A DNA stretch of 64,000 bases. Source: Marixanthomonas spongiae (lineage in GTDB: Bacteria > Bacteroidota > Bacteroidia > Flavobacteriales > Flavobacteriaceae). This document shows positions 9,427 to 17,033 of this stretch, piece by piece. The stretch lies in the NCBI RefSeq assembly GCF_003095375.1, contig NZ_QEHR01000004.1, forward strand, positions 124,001 through 188,000, read 5' to 3'. The notes under the pieces are model-generated. The model did not search any database and had not been told where the DNA came from. It worked only from the letters and a program-made list of their open reading frames with translations. Every line of letters begins with the position of its first letter. Within the stretch, counting starts at the first letter, position 1. Position numbers and translations under genes: made by a program.

Positions 9427-9754
9427 GGACCGTTATTAGTTTATAGTTGCAGTATTTTTATACCTACAAGGTTTATAAAACCTTGCAGGATGCTGAGAAA
9501 TCCCGCAGGATACCGTTACATTATACAAACCCCTAAAATACAATTTTATTTCAAGAGTTCTGCGAGTTGGTTTAGCATCAAAAATTGCTCCAAAAGACCT
9601 ACAAAAACACTACTCGCTAAGATGTGCTCCAATCAGTTGAAAAAGTTTGCTAAAACCAAGCTCATCTAATTTTATTTGTAAACAATAAAAATGTAAACTA
9701 TATTTGTCATATAGTAAAAATTATTTTACTTTTAATAAAGTTTATTTGTCAATT
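9427..9754. other. Non-coding gap with imperfect repeats
   Basis: This 328-base gap separates two divergent genes. It holds an imperfect inverted repeat ACCTACAAGGTTT / AAACCTTGCAGG around 9463-9489, followed by a related CCCGCAGGATACC copy. A similar ACCTACAAGGTTT sequence recurs near 19633, so this is probably a small dispersed repeat. The right end holds the promoter of the membrane/XRE pair. Confidence 0.5.
9675..9706 (+). promoter_or_regulatory. Promoter of the membrane protein/XRE operon
   Basis: TTTG (9675-9678) and TATATTTG (9699-9706) are separated by 20 bases, matching the Bacteroidetes promoter layout TTTG-N19-21-TAnnTTTG. The first gene starts at 9755. Confidence 0.65.
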
Positions 9755-10198
9755 ATGGATTCAAAAAAAATTATAGAATGTGAGCGCACTAAAATTGAGA
9801 GGTGGTCGCGATTTCAATTACCCAATCATTGGAAGAAAATTGGCATTGTGCTCTGCTTAGCACTGTTTATTACTGGAATAGTTTTAAAGTTTACGGATTT
9901 TGAAGTAGGGTGGCTTAAAGGTGTTTTACGGCGTGGTATTTTAGTTGGTTTGTTGATAATTAGCATATCTAAAGATAAAAACGAGGACGAAATGATTGTA
10001 TCCCTGAGGTCTAAAGCATATACTTTAGCATTTATTTTTGGCGTGGCTTTTACATGTGTTCAGCCGCTATTGGAATATCTAATACACAGTTTTATTTTTG
10101 AACCAAGTCCAAACAACACCTTCAGCTATTTTGAGGTATTGTCATTTATGTTAATGATGCACATTGTGTTTTTTGAAATTTTAAAACGTAATAGGTAA
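9755..10198 (+). CDS. Small four-helix membrane protein, unknown function
   Basis: A 147-residue protein with predicted membrane helices near 29-46, 56-72, 88-111 and 126-142. I do not recognise the family. The frame is open from a TTG at 9704, but that codon lies in the promoter box, so the ATG at 9755 is preferred. Its stop codon overlaps the start of the XRE regulator (TAATG), which implies translational coupling. Pairs of a small membrane protein and a short XRE regulator occur in many bacteria; the membrane partner's role is generally unknown. Base composition is more AT-rich than flanking housekeeping genes. Confidence 0.8.
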   Translation: MDSKKIIECERTKIERWSRFQLPNHWKKIGIVLCLALFITGIVLKFTDFEVGWLKGVLRRGILVGLLIISISKDKNEDEMIVSLRSKAYTLAFIFGVAFTCVQPLLEYLIHSFIFEPSPNNTFSYFEVLSFMLMMHIVFFEILKRNR

Positions 10199-10395
10199 TG
10201 GACAATACAATAAAAGTAGAGCGTGCCATTTTAGACCTAACCCAAGATGAGTTGGCAAAGAGGATAGGTGTATCGCGACAGACCATCAATTCAATAGAAG
10301 CTAACCGCTACGTACCATCAACTGTTTTGGCGTTAAAACTATCTGAGGTGTTCAACAAGCCTGTAAACGATTTTTTTAAATTAACCGATGATTAG
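10198..10395 (+). CDS. XRE-family HTH transcriptional regulator (short)
   Basis: A 65-residue single-domain DNA-binding protein. The helix-turn-helix spans about residues 14-35 (TQDELAKRIGVSRQTINSIE), followed by NRYVPSTVLALKLSEVFNKPVNDFF, the typical tail of the YozG-like compact Cro/CI group. It overlaps the stop of the upstream membrane-protein gene by one base (TAATG). It probably regulates its own operon; targets cannot be read from the sequence. Confidence 0.93.
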   Translation: MDNTIKVERAILDLTQDELAKRIGVSRQTINSIEANRYVPSTVLALKLSEVFNKPVNDFFKLTDD

Positions 10396-10461
10396 TTCAA
10401 TCTACCACAACAGCTATAGAATCACGATCACTTATGGTGTGCATGGGTATAAATAGAATTG

Positions 10462-10469
10462 TATCTTTG
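10462..10469 (+). promoter_or_regulatory. -7 promoter box for gltX
   Basis: TATCTTTG fits TAnnTTTG and lies 26 bases before the first gltX ATG. No good -33 element was seen. Confidence 0.5.
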
Positions 10470-10495
10470 CCCTTCAGAAAAAATGATTCTGCTTT

Positions 10496-12043
10496 ATGAG
10501 TGATATAATGAATACGAAGGCTAAAGATTCCCGCCTTCGCGGGAAAGTGCGGGTACGTTTTGCCCCAAGTCCAACGGGGCCGTTACATATTGGTGGTGTC
10601 CGCACGGCATTGTTCAACTATCTGTTTGCCAAAAAACACGAGGGCGATTTTGTGTTGCGTATAGAAGATACCGATCAAGCCCGCTATGTGGAAGGTGCTG
10701 AAAAATATATTGTTGAAGCGCTTAACTGGTTAAATATCCCATTTGATGAAGGCCCTGGAAAAGATGGGGGTTTCGGGCCGTACCGCCAAAGTGAGCGCAA
10801 GCATGTGTACCGTGAATATGCCAATAAATTACTTGCCTCAGGTCACGCCTATTACGCTTTTGACACGGCCGAAGAACTTACCCAGCACCGAAAAGACCAC
10901 GAAGCCCAAGGGAAAACCTTTATCTACAATTGGCACAATAGATTAAAACTGAAAAACTCTTTATCCCTTTCAAAAGAAGAAGTGCAGCAAAAACTGAATG
11001 CCGGCGAAGATTATGTAATCCGGTTTAAATCGCCTGAAAACGAAACACTATTTTTAAAAGATATGATCCGTGGCGGAATGCAGATCGATACCAACATCCT
11101 GGACGATAAAGTACTCTTTAAAAGCGATGGCATGCCGACCTACCATTTGGCCAATATTGTGGATGACCATTTAATGGAAATTACGCATGTAATCCGTGGT
11201 GAGGAATGGTTGCCTTCCTTGGCATTGCACGTTTTATTGTACCAAGCTTTTGGTTGGCAAGCACCAAAATTCGCACATCTACCCTTGATTATGAAACCGG
11301 TTGGCAAAGGGAAACTGAGCAAGCGGGATGGCGACAAAATGGGCTTTCCTGTATTTCCGTTGGAATGGAAAACCGTTGGTGACGAAGTGTTTTCAGGCTA
11401 TCGTGAAGATGGCTACCTGGCCGAAGCAGTCGTGAACATGCTGGCGTTATTGGGCTGGAACCCGGGAACGGAACAAGAGCTATTCAGTTTGGAAGAATTG
11501 GTCCAGGCGTTCGATTTAAGCCGTGTCAACAAGGCAGGGGCAAAATTTGACCCGGATAAAACAAAATGGTTTCAGCATCATTATCTACAAGAAGTTGACA
11601 ACGGAATTTTAACGGGACAGTTTAAAGAATTGCTGAAAAACAAAGGAGTTGAAACTTCCCTCCCGTTGGAGACCATTGTTGCCCTGTTAAAAGAGCGCGC
11701 CACGTTTGTAGAAGATATCTGGGAACAAGGCAGTTTCTTTTTTGAAGCACCCAAAAATTATGATGAAAAGGCTTCAAAAAAAGCCTTTAAAGAAGGTACC
11801 GGCGAGATTCTTCAAAACGTGATTTCGCTTATGGAGGAAGTAGACGATTTTTCCGCAGCGAATCTTTCCGACAAAATAAAAGGATGGATTACCGATAATG
11901 ACATAGGCTTCGGAAAAGTGATGATGCCGTTGCGACTTTCGCTTGTTGGGGAAATGAAAGGCCCTGATGTGTTTGTGATTGCCTCGCTGCTCGGGAAAGA
12001 AGAAAGTATTGAGCGAATTGAAAGGGCGGTTGCATCAATTTAA
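10496..12043 (+). CDS. gltX: Glutamyl-tRNA synthetase
   Basis: Class I synthetase charging tRNA-Glu in the cytosol. The HIGH motif appears as PTGPLHIGG (about 27-34) and KMSKS as KLSKRDGDK (about 272-280). Length 515 residues is normal. Two in-frame ATGs (10496, 10508) are possible. The first 17 codons do not look like the usual short leader before VRVRFAPSPTG: they are partly encoded by an 18-base perfect palindrome (10528-10545), as though a REP-like hairpin had been inserted in frame. The stop overlaps the convergent outer-membrane gene by 4 bases. Confidence 0.97.
   Translation: MSDIMNTKAKDSRLRGKVRVRFAPSPTGPLHIGGVRTALFNYLFAKKHEGDFVLRIEDTDQARYVEGAEKYIVEALNWLNIPFDEGPGKDGGFGPYRQSERKHVYREYANKLLASGHAYYAFDTAEELTQHRKDHEAQGKTFIYNWHNRLKLKNSLSLSKEEVQQKLNAGEDYVIRFKSPENETLFLKDMIRGGMQIDTNILDDKVLFKSDGMPTYHLANIVDDHLMEITHVIRGEEWLPSLALHVLLYQAFGWQAPKFAHLPLIMKPVGKGKLSKRDGDKMGFPVFPLEWKTVGDEVFSGYREDGYLAEAVVNMLALLGWNPGTEQELFSLEELVQAFDLSRVNKAGAKFDPDKTKWFQHHYLQEVDNGILTGQFKELLKNKGVETSLPLETIVALLKERATFVEDIWEQGSFFFEAPKNYDEKASKKAFKEGTGEILQNVISLMEEVDDFSAANLSDKIKGWITDNDIGFGKVMMPLRLSLVGEMKGPDVFVIASLLGKEESIERIERAVASI
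10528..10545. repeat. REP-like palindrome inside gltX 5' end
   Basis: TTCCCGCCTTCGCGGGAA forms a perfect 7-bp stem with a CTTC loop. Similar hairpins occur between genes in flavobacterial genomes. Here it lies inside the coding sequence and contributes residues SRLRG to the N-terminal extension of GltX. Confidence 0.7.
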
Positions 12044-12696
12044 AAATAAAACACCGCACCCAAAATAATCGTGGAGCTGTTGCCTTTAATATCTTCTATT
12101 TCAGAAATATCTTTATCGTTTAAGTTGTTAAGCATATTGGTAAGCCCGTACTGGTAATGCGCCATAAGCCTAAAGCTTTTCAATCCGGCGGTCAATCCGC
12201 CCATAAGCCTGAAATTAAAGCTGGAAATGTCCTCAATGTCCTGTGCCCTAACGGTATTGTAGCCATCCAAAATATAGTCGTTAAAAGCATCGTCTTTTAG
12301 TTTCATTTTTCCGTTAACGTTTAGAACAGGGCCAAATTCTATGCTTAAATGGTGCTCCACAATATTAAAACTCCCAAGAAAATTGATCTGGGCCGCCAAA
12401 ATGGAGTATTCTATATATTGGTTGTCGGTTAAATTGCTTCCTAAAATCTCGATATTGGATTGCGTAAAATTTATACCGTAAACGAGGTCAAAGCTGTTGC
12501 GGAACGAACCCCTCGTAGTCAACCCGGCCGAAAACCCCTGCCCTTGCTTGGTTGTAAGGTTTGACGTGTTTATATCGAACAGTGTTAACCCCCCGTTGAT
12601 GCCCAAGCGGTTGTATTCATCAAAATTACGCTGGGCCGTAAGCTGTTGAAAAGAAACAACTAAAACGGTAACAATAAACAGGTTTTTAATACTCAT
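12040..12696 (-). CDS. Exported outer-membrane beta-barrel-like protein
   Basis: A 218-residue protein with a signal peptide (about 1-21, ending LTAQ). The rest has alternating hydrophobic strands (SFDLVYGINFTQSNIEIL, YSILAAQINFLGSFNIV) and ends in the aromatic VFYF, a typical outer-membrane insertion signal. This fits the small 'porin family / outer membrane beta-barrel' proteins (OMP_b-brl_2 type) of Bacteroidetes. No substrate can be inferred. It converges on gltX with a 4-base overlap. Confidence 0.78.
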   Translation of the reverse strand: MSIKNLFIVTVLVVSFQQLTAQRNFDEYNRLGINGGLTLFDINTSNLTTKQGQGFSAGLTTRGSFRNSFDLVYGINFTQSNIEILGSNLTDNQYIEYSILAAQINFLGSFNIVEHHLSIEFGPVLNVNGKMKLKDDAFNDYILDGYNTVRAQDIEDISSFNFRLMGGLTAGLKSFRLMAHYQYGLTNMLNNLNDKDISEIEDIKGNSSTIILGAVFYF

Positions 12697-12730
12697 AGTA
12701 TGATAGATTAATAGCGTTTAAAAGTAGCTT

Positions 12731-12738
12731 TATTTTTG
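12731..12738 (+). promoter_or_regulatory. -7 promoter box for SPFH gene
   Basis: TATTTTTG fits TAnnTTTG, 36 bases before the ATG at 12775. Confidence 0.45.
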
Positions 12739-12774
12739 TATCTTCAACCAATTATTCAATAAAAAAAATAACAC

Positions 12775-13776
12775 ATGGGTGGTTTACTTATTCTAATACC
12801 GATAATCATTGTCGGTTTTTTTATTTTGCTTTCGGGCATATTTACCGTAAAACAGCAAACGGCAGCTATTGTAGAACGTTTTGGAAAGTTTTTAAGTATC
12901 CGGAATTCGGGCTTGCATTTTAAAATCCCGGTTTTTGATCAAATTGCAGGCCGTATCAATCTTAAAATACAGCAATTGGATGTTTTGGTGGAAACAAAAA
13001 CAAAGGATGATGTGTTTGTTCGGCTGAAAATTTCGGTACAATTTCAAGTGGTAAGGGAAAAAATTTACGATGCTTTTTACAAATTGCAGGATCCGCATGA
13101 CCAGATTACCTCGTATGTTTTTGATGTGGTGCGGGCCGAAGTGCCTAAAATGAAATTGGACGACGTGTTTGAGCGCAAAGACGATATCGCCATTGCCGTT
13201 AAGGAGGAATTGAACGATGCCATGATCGATTATGGGTACGACATTATTAAAACCCTGGTGACCGATATTGATCCCGACGTACAGGTAAAGGCCGCGATGA
13301 ACCGCATTAATGCTTCGGAACGGGAGAAGGTTGCCGCCGAATATGAAGCCGAGGCCGAACGCATTAAAATCGTAGCCAAGGCCCGTGCCGAAGCCGAAAG
13401 CAAACGCTTACAAGGACAAGGAATTGCCGACCAACGCCGGGAAATTGCCCGCGGGTTGGAGGAAAGCGTCGATGTGTTGAACAATGTGGGTATCAACTCG
13501 CAAGAAGCGTCTGCCTTGATTGTGGTTACACAGCATTACGACACCTTGCAATCCATTGGCGAAGAAACCAATACCAATTTAATTTTATTGCCTAATTCAC
13601 CTCAAGCTGGCAGTAATATGTTGAACGATATGATTGCTTCATTTGTTGCGAGCAATAAAATTGGCGAGGAAATGCGCAAGCAAAATGAAGCAAAAGGCAT
13701 TGGCAATACTCCTAAAACAAAGAAAAAACGGAACCCGCCACCATCATCGAACACGAACGATGATATCAATTTTTAA
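12775..13776 (+). CDS. SPFH/Band 7 (stomatin-like) membrane protein
   Basis: A 333-residue membrane-scaffold protein of the stomatin/prohibitin/flotillin superfamily. One N-terminal membrane segment (about 4-26) precedes the SPFH domain (GIFTVKQQTAAIVERFGKF...GLHFKIPVFD, DVFVRLKISVQFQV). An Ala/Glu/Arg-rich coiled coil (ASEREKVAAEYEAEAERIK, about 183-225) would drive oligomerisation. The C-terminus is low complexity (KTKKKRNPPPSSNTNDD). No NfeD-like partner is adjacent. It is separated from the next, convergent operon by a large palindrome. Confidence 0.92.
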   Translation: MGGLLILIPIIIVGFFILLSGIFTVKQQTAAIVERFGKFLSIRNSGLHFKIPVFDQIAGRINLKIQQLDVLVETKTKDDVFVRLKISVQFQVVREKIYDAFYKLQDPHDQITSYVFDVVRAEVPKMKLDDVFERKDDIAIAVKEELNDAMIDYGYDIIKTLVTDIDPDVQVKAAMNRINASEREKVAAEYEAEAERIKIVAKARAEAESKRLQGQGIADQRREIARGLEESVDVLNNVGINSQEASALIVVTQHYDTLQSIGEETNTNLILLPNSPQAGSNMLNDMIASFVASNKIGEEMRKQNEAKGIGNTPKTKKKRNPPPSSNTNDDINF

Positions 13777-13786
13777 ACTTAAAAAA

Positions 13787-13913
13787 GGGCGTCTAAAAAG
13801 TAAAAATAGATTGGGTTGTCTGGTCGAGCGCAGTCGAGACCTTATGGGGGCTTAACGGTCTAGAATTCTCGACTGCGCTCGAACGGACAGCTAAAGTTAC
13901 TTTTTAGACACCC
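13787..13913. repeat. 127-base nested palindrome (REP pair / bidirectional terminator)
   Basis: Outer arms GGGCGTCTAAAAAGTAA (13787-13803) and TTACTTTTTAGACACCC (13897-13913) enclose a perfect 16-bp inner inverted repeat, TCGAGCGCAGTCGAGA (13824-13839) with TCTCGACTGCGCTCGA (13867-13882). It fills the gap between two convergent genes. The inner unit recurs elsewhere in the window (34270-34302, 47285-47300), so it is probably a REP/MITE-like element also acting as a terminator. Confidence 0.75.
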
Positions 13914-13938
13914 ACTTTCTATTTATTCTTGAGGTTTT

Positions 13939-14190
13939 TTAAGCGTCTTTATCTTCTACCTCTTTTACTTTCTTTACTCCCAATATGGAATTGGCAATTT
14001 TTACCACCAATGCTTTTTGAAGGATAGAACCAACCATACTGGCCACGATATTTAAGGGCGAAAAGGTTTCTTTAAACGAGGTCTTGGTATTGCTTACGCT
14101 TAACTTTAACTCTTCCTTATCTATTTCCGATTTAAGCTTCAAATATTTAAGGTCGCGGTCTATTTCATCAAAAGTAGTGTATCGCTTCAT
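13939..14190 (-). CDS. DUF6327 family small protein
   Basis: An 83-residue protein. The opening KRYTTFDEIDRDLKYLKLKSEIDKEELKL is typical of the DUF6327 family, which accompanies YtxH and holin-like genes in Bacteroidetes. A moderately hydrophobic stretch (NIVASMVGSILQKALVVKIAN) follows, perhaps an amphipathic membrane-associating helix. Its start overlaps the stop of the upstream holin-like gene (ATGA, 4 bases). Function unknown; by position it is the third gene of an envelope cassette comparable in layout to YqjD-YqjE-YqjK. Confidence 0.8.
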   Translation of the reverse strand: MKRYTTFDEIDRDLKYLKLKSEIDKEELKLSVSNTKTSFKETFSPLNIVASMVGSILQKALVVKIANSILGVKKVKEVEDKDA

Positions 14191-14621
14191 ACGGTCTCGT
14201 CTTCAATGGTTTCGTGAAATTCTTCTTTTTGCGCTTCGGCTTGTTGTTCTACCGTCTTTTTGGCATAATCATCATCATCGTACAATAAGGCCGAAAACTT
14301 TGTCAATAGCGTTCTTTCTATCATTTTCTTTCCAAATAGTACTAAGAATACCATCACGACAGCATAAAATCCGCCAACGATTAAGAAACCAGCATAACTG
14401 CTTTCCATTACGATGCCCAAATACAAGGCAACAGCAATAGAAATAAACAGCATAACAAAAAGTGAAAAACTACCAAAAACCAAGAGGTTAACGAGGGAAA
14501 TGGCACCTTTCATCGAAGATTTGAACAGCTTGAGTTTATAATACTCAGCCGTACTGGTTCCAAAATCTTTGAATTTATCGCTTACGGTGTGTAAACTGTC
14601 GGTAAGACGATCAAATGCCAT
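14187..14621 (-). CDS. Phage-holin-family (YqjE-like) membrane protein
   Basis: A 144-residue protein with two hydrophobic segments (about 41-68 and 75-98) and charged ends, matching the Phage_holin_3_6/YqjE superfamily. Despite the name these are usually chromosomal envelope proteins, not lysis holins, and no phage genes are nearby. It lies 2 bases after the YtxH gene and overlaps the DUF6327 gene by 4 bases, so the three form one operon. Confidence 0.85.
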   Translation of the reverse strand: MAFDRLTDSLHTVSDKFKDFGTSTAEYYKLKLFKSSMKGAISLVNLLVFGSFSLFVMLFISIAVALYLGIVMESSYAGFLIVGGFYAVVMVFLVLFGKKMIERTLLTKFSALLYDDDDYAKKTVEQQAEAQKEEFHETIEDETV

Positions 14622-14623
14622 AT

Positions 14624-15001
14624 TTATGAAGTTGCTTTTTTAGCTTTCGTTTTCGTTTGCTCTTTTTGGGCTTCCAGTTGCAATTTAGCGTTTTGTTTGC
14701 GCAACGCTTCCAGTTTGTCTTCCATGGCCGAAAGAATGTCGTCAGCTTTGTAGCTCGCCGAAGAGAGGGTGCTTTCCAGCTTTTCTTCAAAATTCAATCG
14801 GGCCTTTTGTGCTTTTTCGCTAAGGGTGTTTGATGTTTCCTTAACTTGCTTGTCCAGTTGTTTTCGGGCTTTTTTGGCCTCTTTGCTAATTTGCTTTCGG
14901 GTTTTCGATCCTTTATCTGGAGCGTAAAGAATACCTATTCCCGCTCCAATGGCGGCTCCTGTTAATAAAGCCAAAAGTGTTTGTCCAGTGTTCGATGCCA
15001 T
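14624..15001 (-). CDS. YtxH domain-containing protein
   Basis: A 125-residue protein with one glycine-rich N-terminal membrane helix (about 8-27, LLALLTGAAIGAGIGILYAP) followed by KGSKTRKQISKEAKKARKQL and a long charged coiled coil. This is the YtxH (general stress protein) pattern. It is the first gene of the YtxH-holin-DUF6327 operon. Homologous cassettes are often stress-induced, but no regulatory site is evident here. Confidence 0.9.
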   Translation of the reverse strand: MASNTGQTLLALLTGAAIGAGIGILYAPDKGSKTRKQISKEAKKARKQLDKQVKETSNTLSEKAQKARLNFEEKLESTLSSASYKADDILSAMEDKLEALRKQNAKLQLEAQKEQTKTKAKKATS

Positions 15002-15177
15002 AATATTTGTTTATTGGTTAATAATTTACTCAAAATTACATAAGCAACCGTATAGTCGCTGTTAACAACCGGTTAATACTGAAAAAATTACTAATAAAAT
15101 ATTCTTAAAATGAAGTTTTTATTGCCAAAAGTTCTTAAAGTTCGATACTTCTGAAACCGTATTTCTTAAAATGGAAC

Positions 15178-16857
15178 CTATCCTGATATTTTTCCCCAAG
15201 AATCCCGTAGCGGAACCGTACGGTTAAAAACGATTTTTTCTTCGGAAGAATCTTTGTCCACCACAAAATAACCCAATCGTTGAAACTGGACTTTATCCTC
15301 CACTTTTAAATTTTTCAAACTTGGCTCTGCATAAGCAGTAATAACCTCTAATGAATTGGGATTGATAAACTCCATGAAATCTTTTTCTTTGTCGGCATCT
15401 GGGATTGCTTCGGTAAATAAACGGTCGTACAGCCTAACTTCAACAGGGAGTGCATCTTTAATCGAAACCCAATGCAGGGTGCCTTTTACTTTGCGTTTAG
15501 AGGCTTCGCTGCCACTGCCGCTTTTGCTATCGGGATCGTAGGTGCAATGGATTTCGGTGATGTTGCCTTCGGCATCTTTAACCACGCTTTCGCCTTTAAT
15601 GATATACGCATTTTTTAACCGGACTTCTTTGTTTAACGTCAACCGGAAAAACTTTCGGTTGGCTTCTTCTTTAAAATCTTCGCGTTCAATATACAGCTCG
15701 CGCGAAAACGGAATGTCGCGGTAGCCGGCGTTTTCATCTTCGGGATTGTTTTCAGCCTCGAGCATTTCGGTTTCACCTTCGGGATAATTGGTAATGACCA
15801 GTTTTATAGGGTTCAAGACAGTGAATACCCGTGGGGCACGTTTATTGAGGTCTTCGCGTACATTGAACTCCAAATGCGATACATCAATCACGTTTTCACG
15901 TTTGCCCACCCCAATGCTGTTGACAAAGTTTTTGATGGATTCTGGTGTGTAACCTCTTCTTCTTAATCCTGAAATAGTAGGCATCCTGGGGTCGTCCCAG
16001 CCGTTTACAATACCTTCTTCAACTAATCGAGCCAATTTGCGTTTGCTCACCACTGTATGGCTTAGGTTTCTACGGGCAAATTCGCGCTGTTTGGGGCGCA
16101 AGGTATTTTCTTCATGCACTTGGTCCAAAAACCAATTGTAAAGCTCTCTATGCGGTAAAAATTCAAGCGTACAGAGCGAATGCGACACCCGTTCTATGTA
16201 GTCGCTTTCGCCATGGGTCCAATCGTACATTGGGAAAATTTTCCAGTCGGTGCCCGTTCTATGATGGCTTTTGTGCAATACCCGGTACATAACCGGGTCG
16301 CGCATCAACATATTTCCAGACGCCATATCGATTTTGGCCCGTAACGTATGTTTGCCTTCTGGCAGTTCGCCATTTTTCATTTTTTCAAATAAATCTAAAC
16401 TTTCATCAACCGGACGATTTCTGTACGGGCTTTCTGTTCCAGGTTCGTTTGGGGTTCCTTTTTGCTTGGCGATTTCTTCGGAAGATTGCGAATCGACATA
16501 CGCTTTTCCATCTTTTATAAGTTGTACGGCCCAATCGTACAATTCCTGAAAATAATCGGATGCATAGCATTCTTTGGCCCATTCAAAGCCCAACCACGAG
16601 ATATCGCGTTTTATGGCATCGACAAATTCCTGTTCTTCTTTTATGGGGTTGGTATCGTCAAAACGTAGGTTTACCGGGGCGTTATAGCGTTTTCCTAAAC
16701 CAAAATTCAAGCAAATGGAAGACGCATGGCCAATGTGCAAATACCCGTTGGGCTCTGGTGGGAACCGAAACCGAAGTTGATCTGGGGTATGGGTTTTGGT
16801 AAGGTCTTCTTCTATAATATGCTCGATGAAATTAAGCGGTGCTTCTTCTTTTGCCAT
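15178..16857 (-). CDS. glnS: Glutaminyl-tRNA synthetase
   Basis: Class I synthetase charging tRNA-Gln directly. HIGH is at 41-44 (PNGYLHIGHAS) and the KMSKS loop reads VVSKRKL (about 266-272). The N-terminal TRFPPEPNGY-type segment, GTDWKIFPMYDWTHG and the C-terminal beta-barrel anticodon domain (EEKIVFNRTVPLRDSWGK) are present; 559 residues is normal. Having both GlnRS and GltX in one window argues against a need for the GatCAB indirect route for Gln. Confidence 0.97.
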   Translation of the reverse strand: MAKEEAPLNFIEHIIEEDLTKTHTPDQLRFRFPPEPNGYLHIGHASSICLNFGLGKRYNAPVNLRFDDTNPIKEEQEFVDAIKRDISWLGFEWAKECYASDYFQELYDWAVQLIKDGKAYVDSQSSEEIAKQKGTPNEPGTESPYRNRPVDESLDLFEKMKNGELPEGKHTLRAKIDMASGNMLMRDPVMYRVLHKSHHRTGTDWKIFPMYDWTHGESDYIERVSHSLCTLEFLPHRELYNWFLDQVHEENTLRPKQREFARRNLSHTVVSKRKLARLVEEGIVNGWDDPRMPTISGLRRRGYTPESIKNFVNSIGVGKRENVIDVSHLEFNVREDLNKRAPRVFTVLNPIKLVITNYPEGETEMLEAENNPEDENAGYRDIPFSRELYIEREDFKEEANRKFFRLTLNKEVRLKNAYIIKGESVVKDAEGNITEIHCTYDPDSKSGSGSEASKRKVKGTLHWVSIKDALPVEVRLYDRLFTEAIPDADKEKDFMEFINPNSLEVITAYAEPSLKNLKVEDKVQFQRLGYFVVDKDSSEEKIVFNRTVPLRDSWGKISG

Positions 16858-17033
16858 GGTCTGGAATTAGTTTATACCCGCAAATTTACCAAAATTATCG
16901 GTGTCTATAACAACTGGTATAAAATAGGTGTTTCAAAAAAAAGAGAGCCTCCCAAAAATTTTTATGAACACAAAACCTTAATACACTTGCAATTTTTTTA
17001 ACTTTAAACATCTTTTCTTGAATAAGGTGTACT

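Noticed and set aside
14187-14621. Holin gene as sign of a prophage
   Set aside because: The YqjE-type holin-family protein is part of a chromosomal YtxH cassette, and no other phage gene is in the window.
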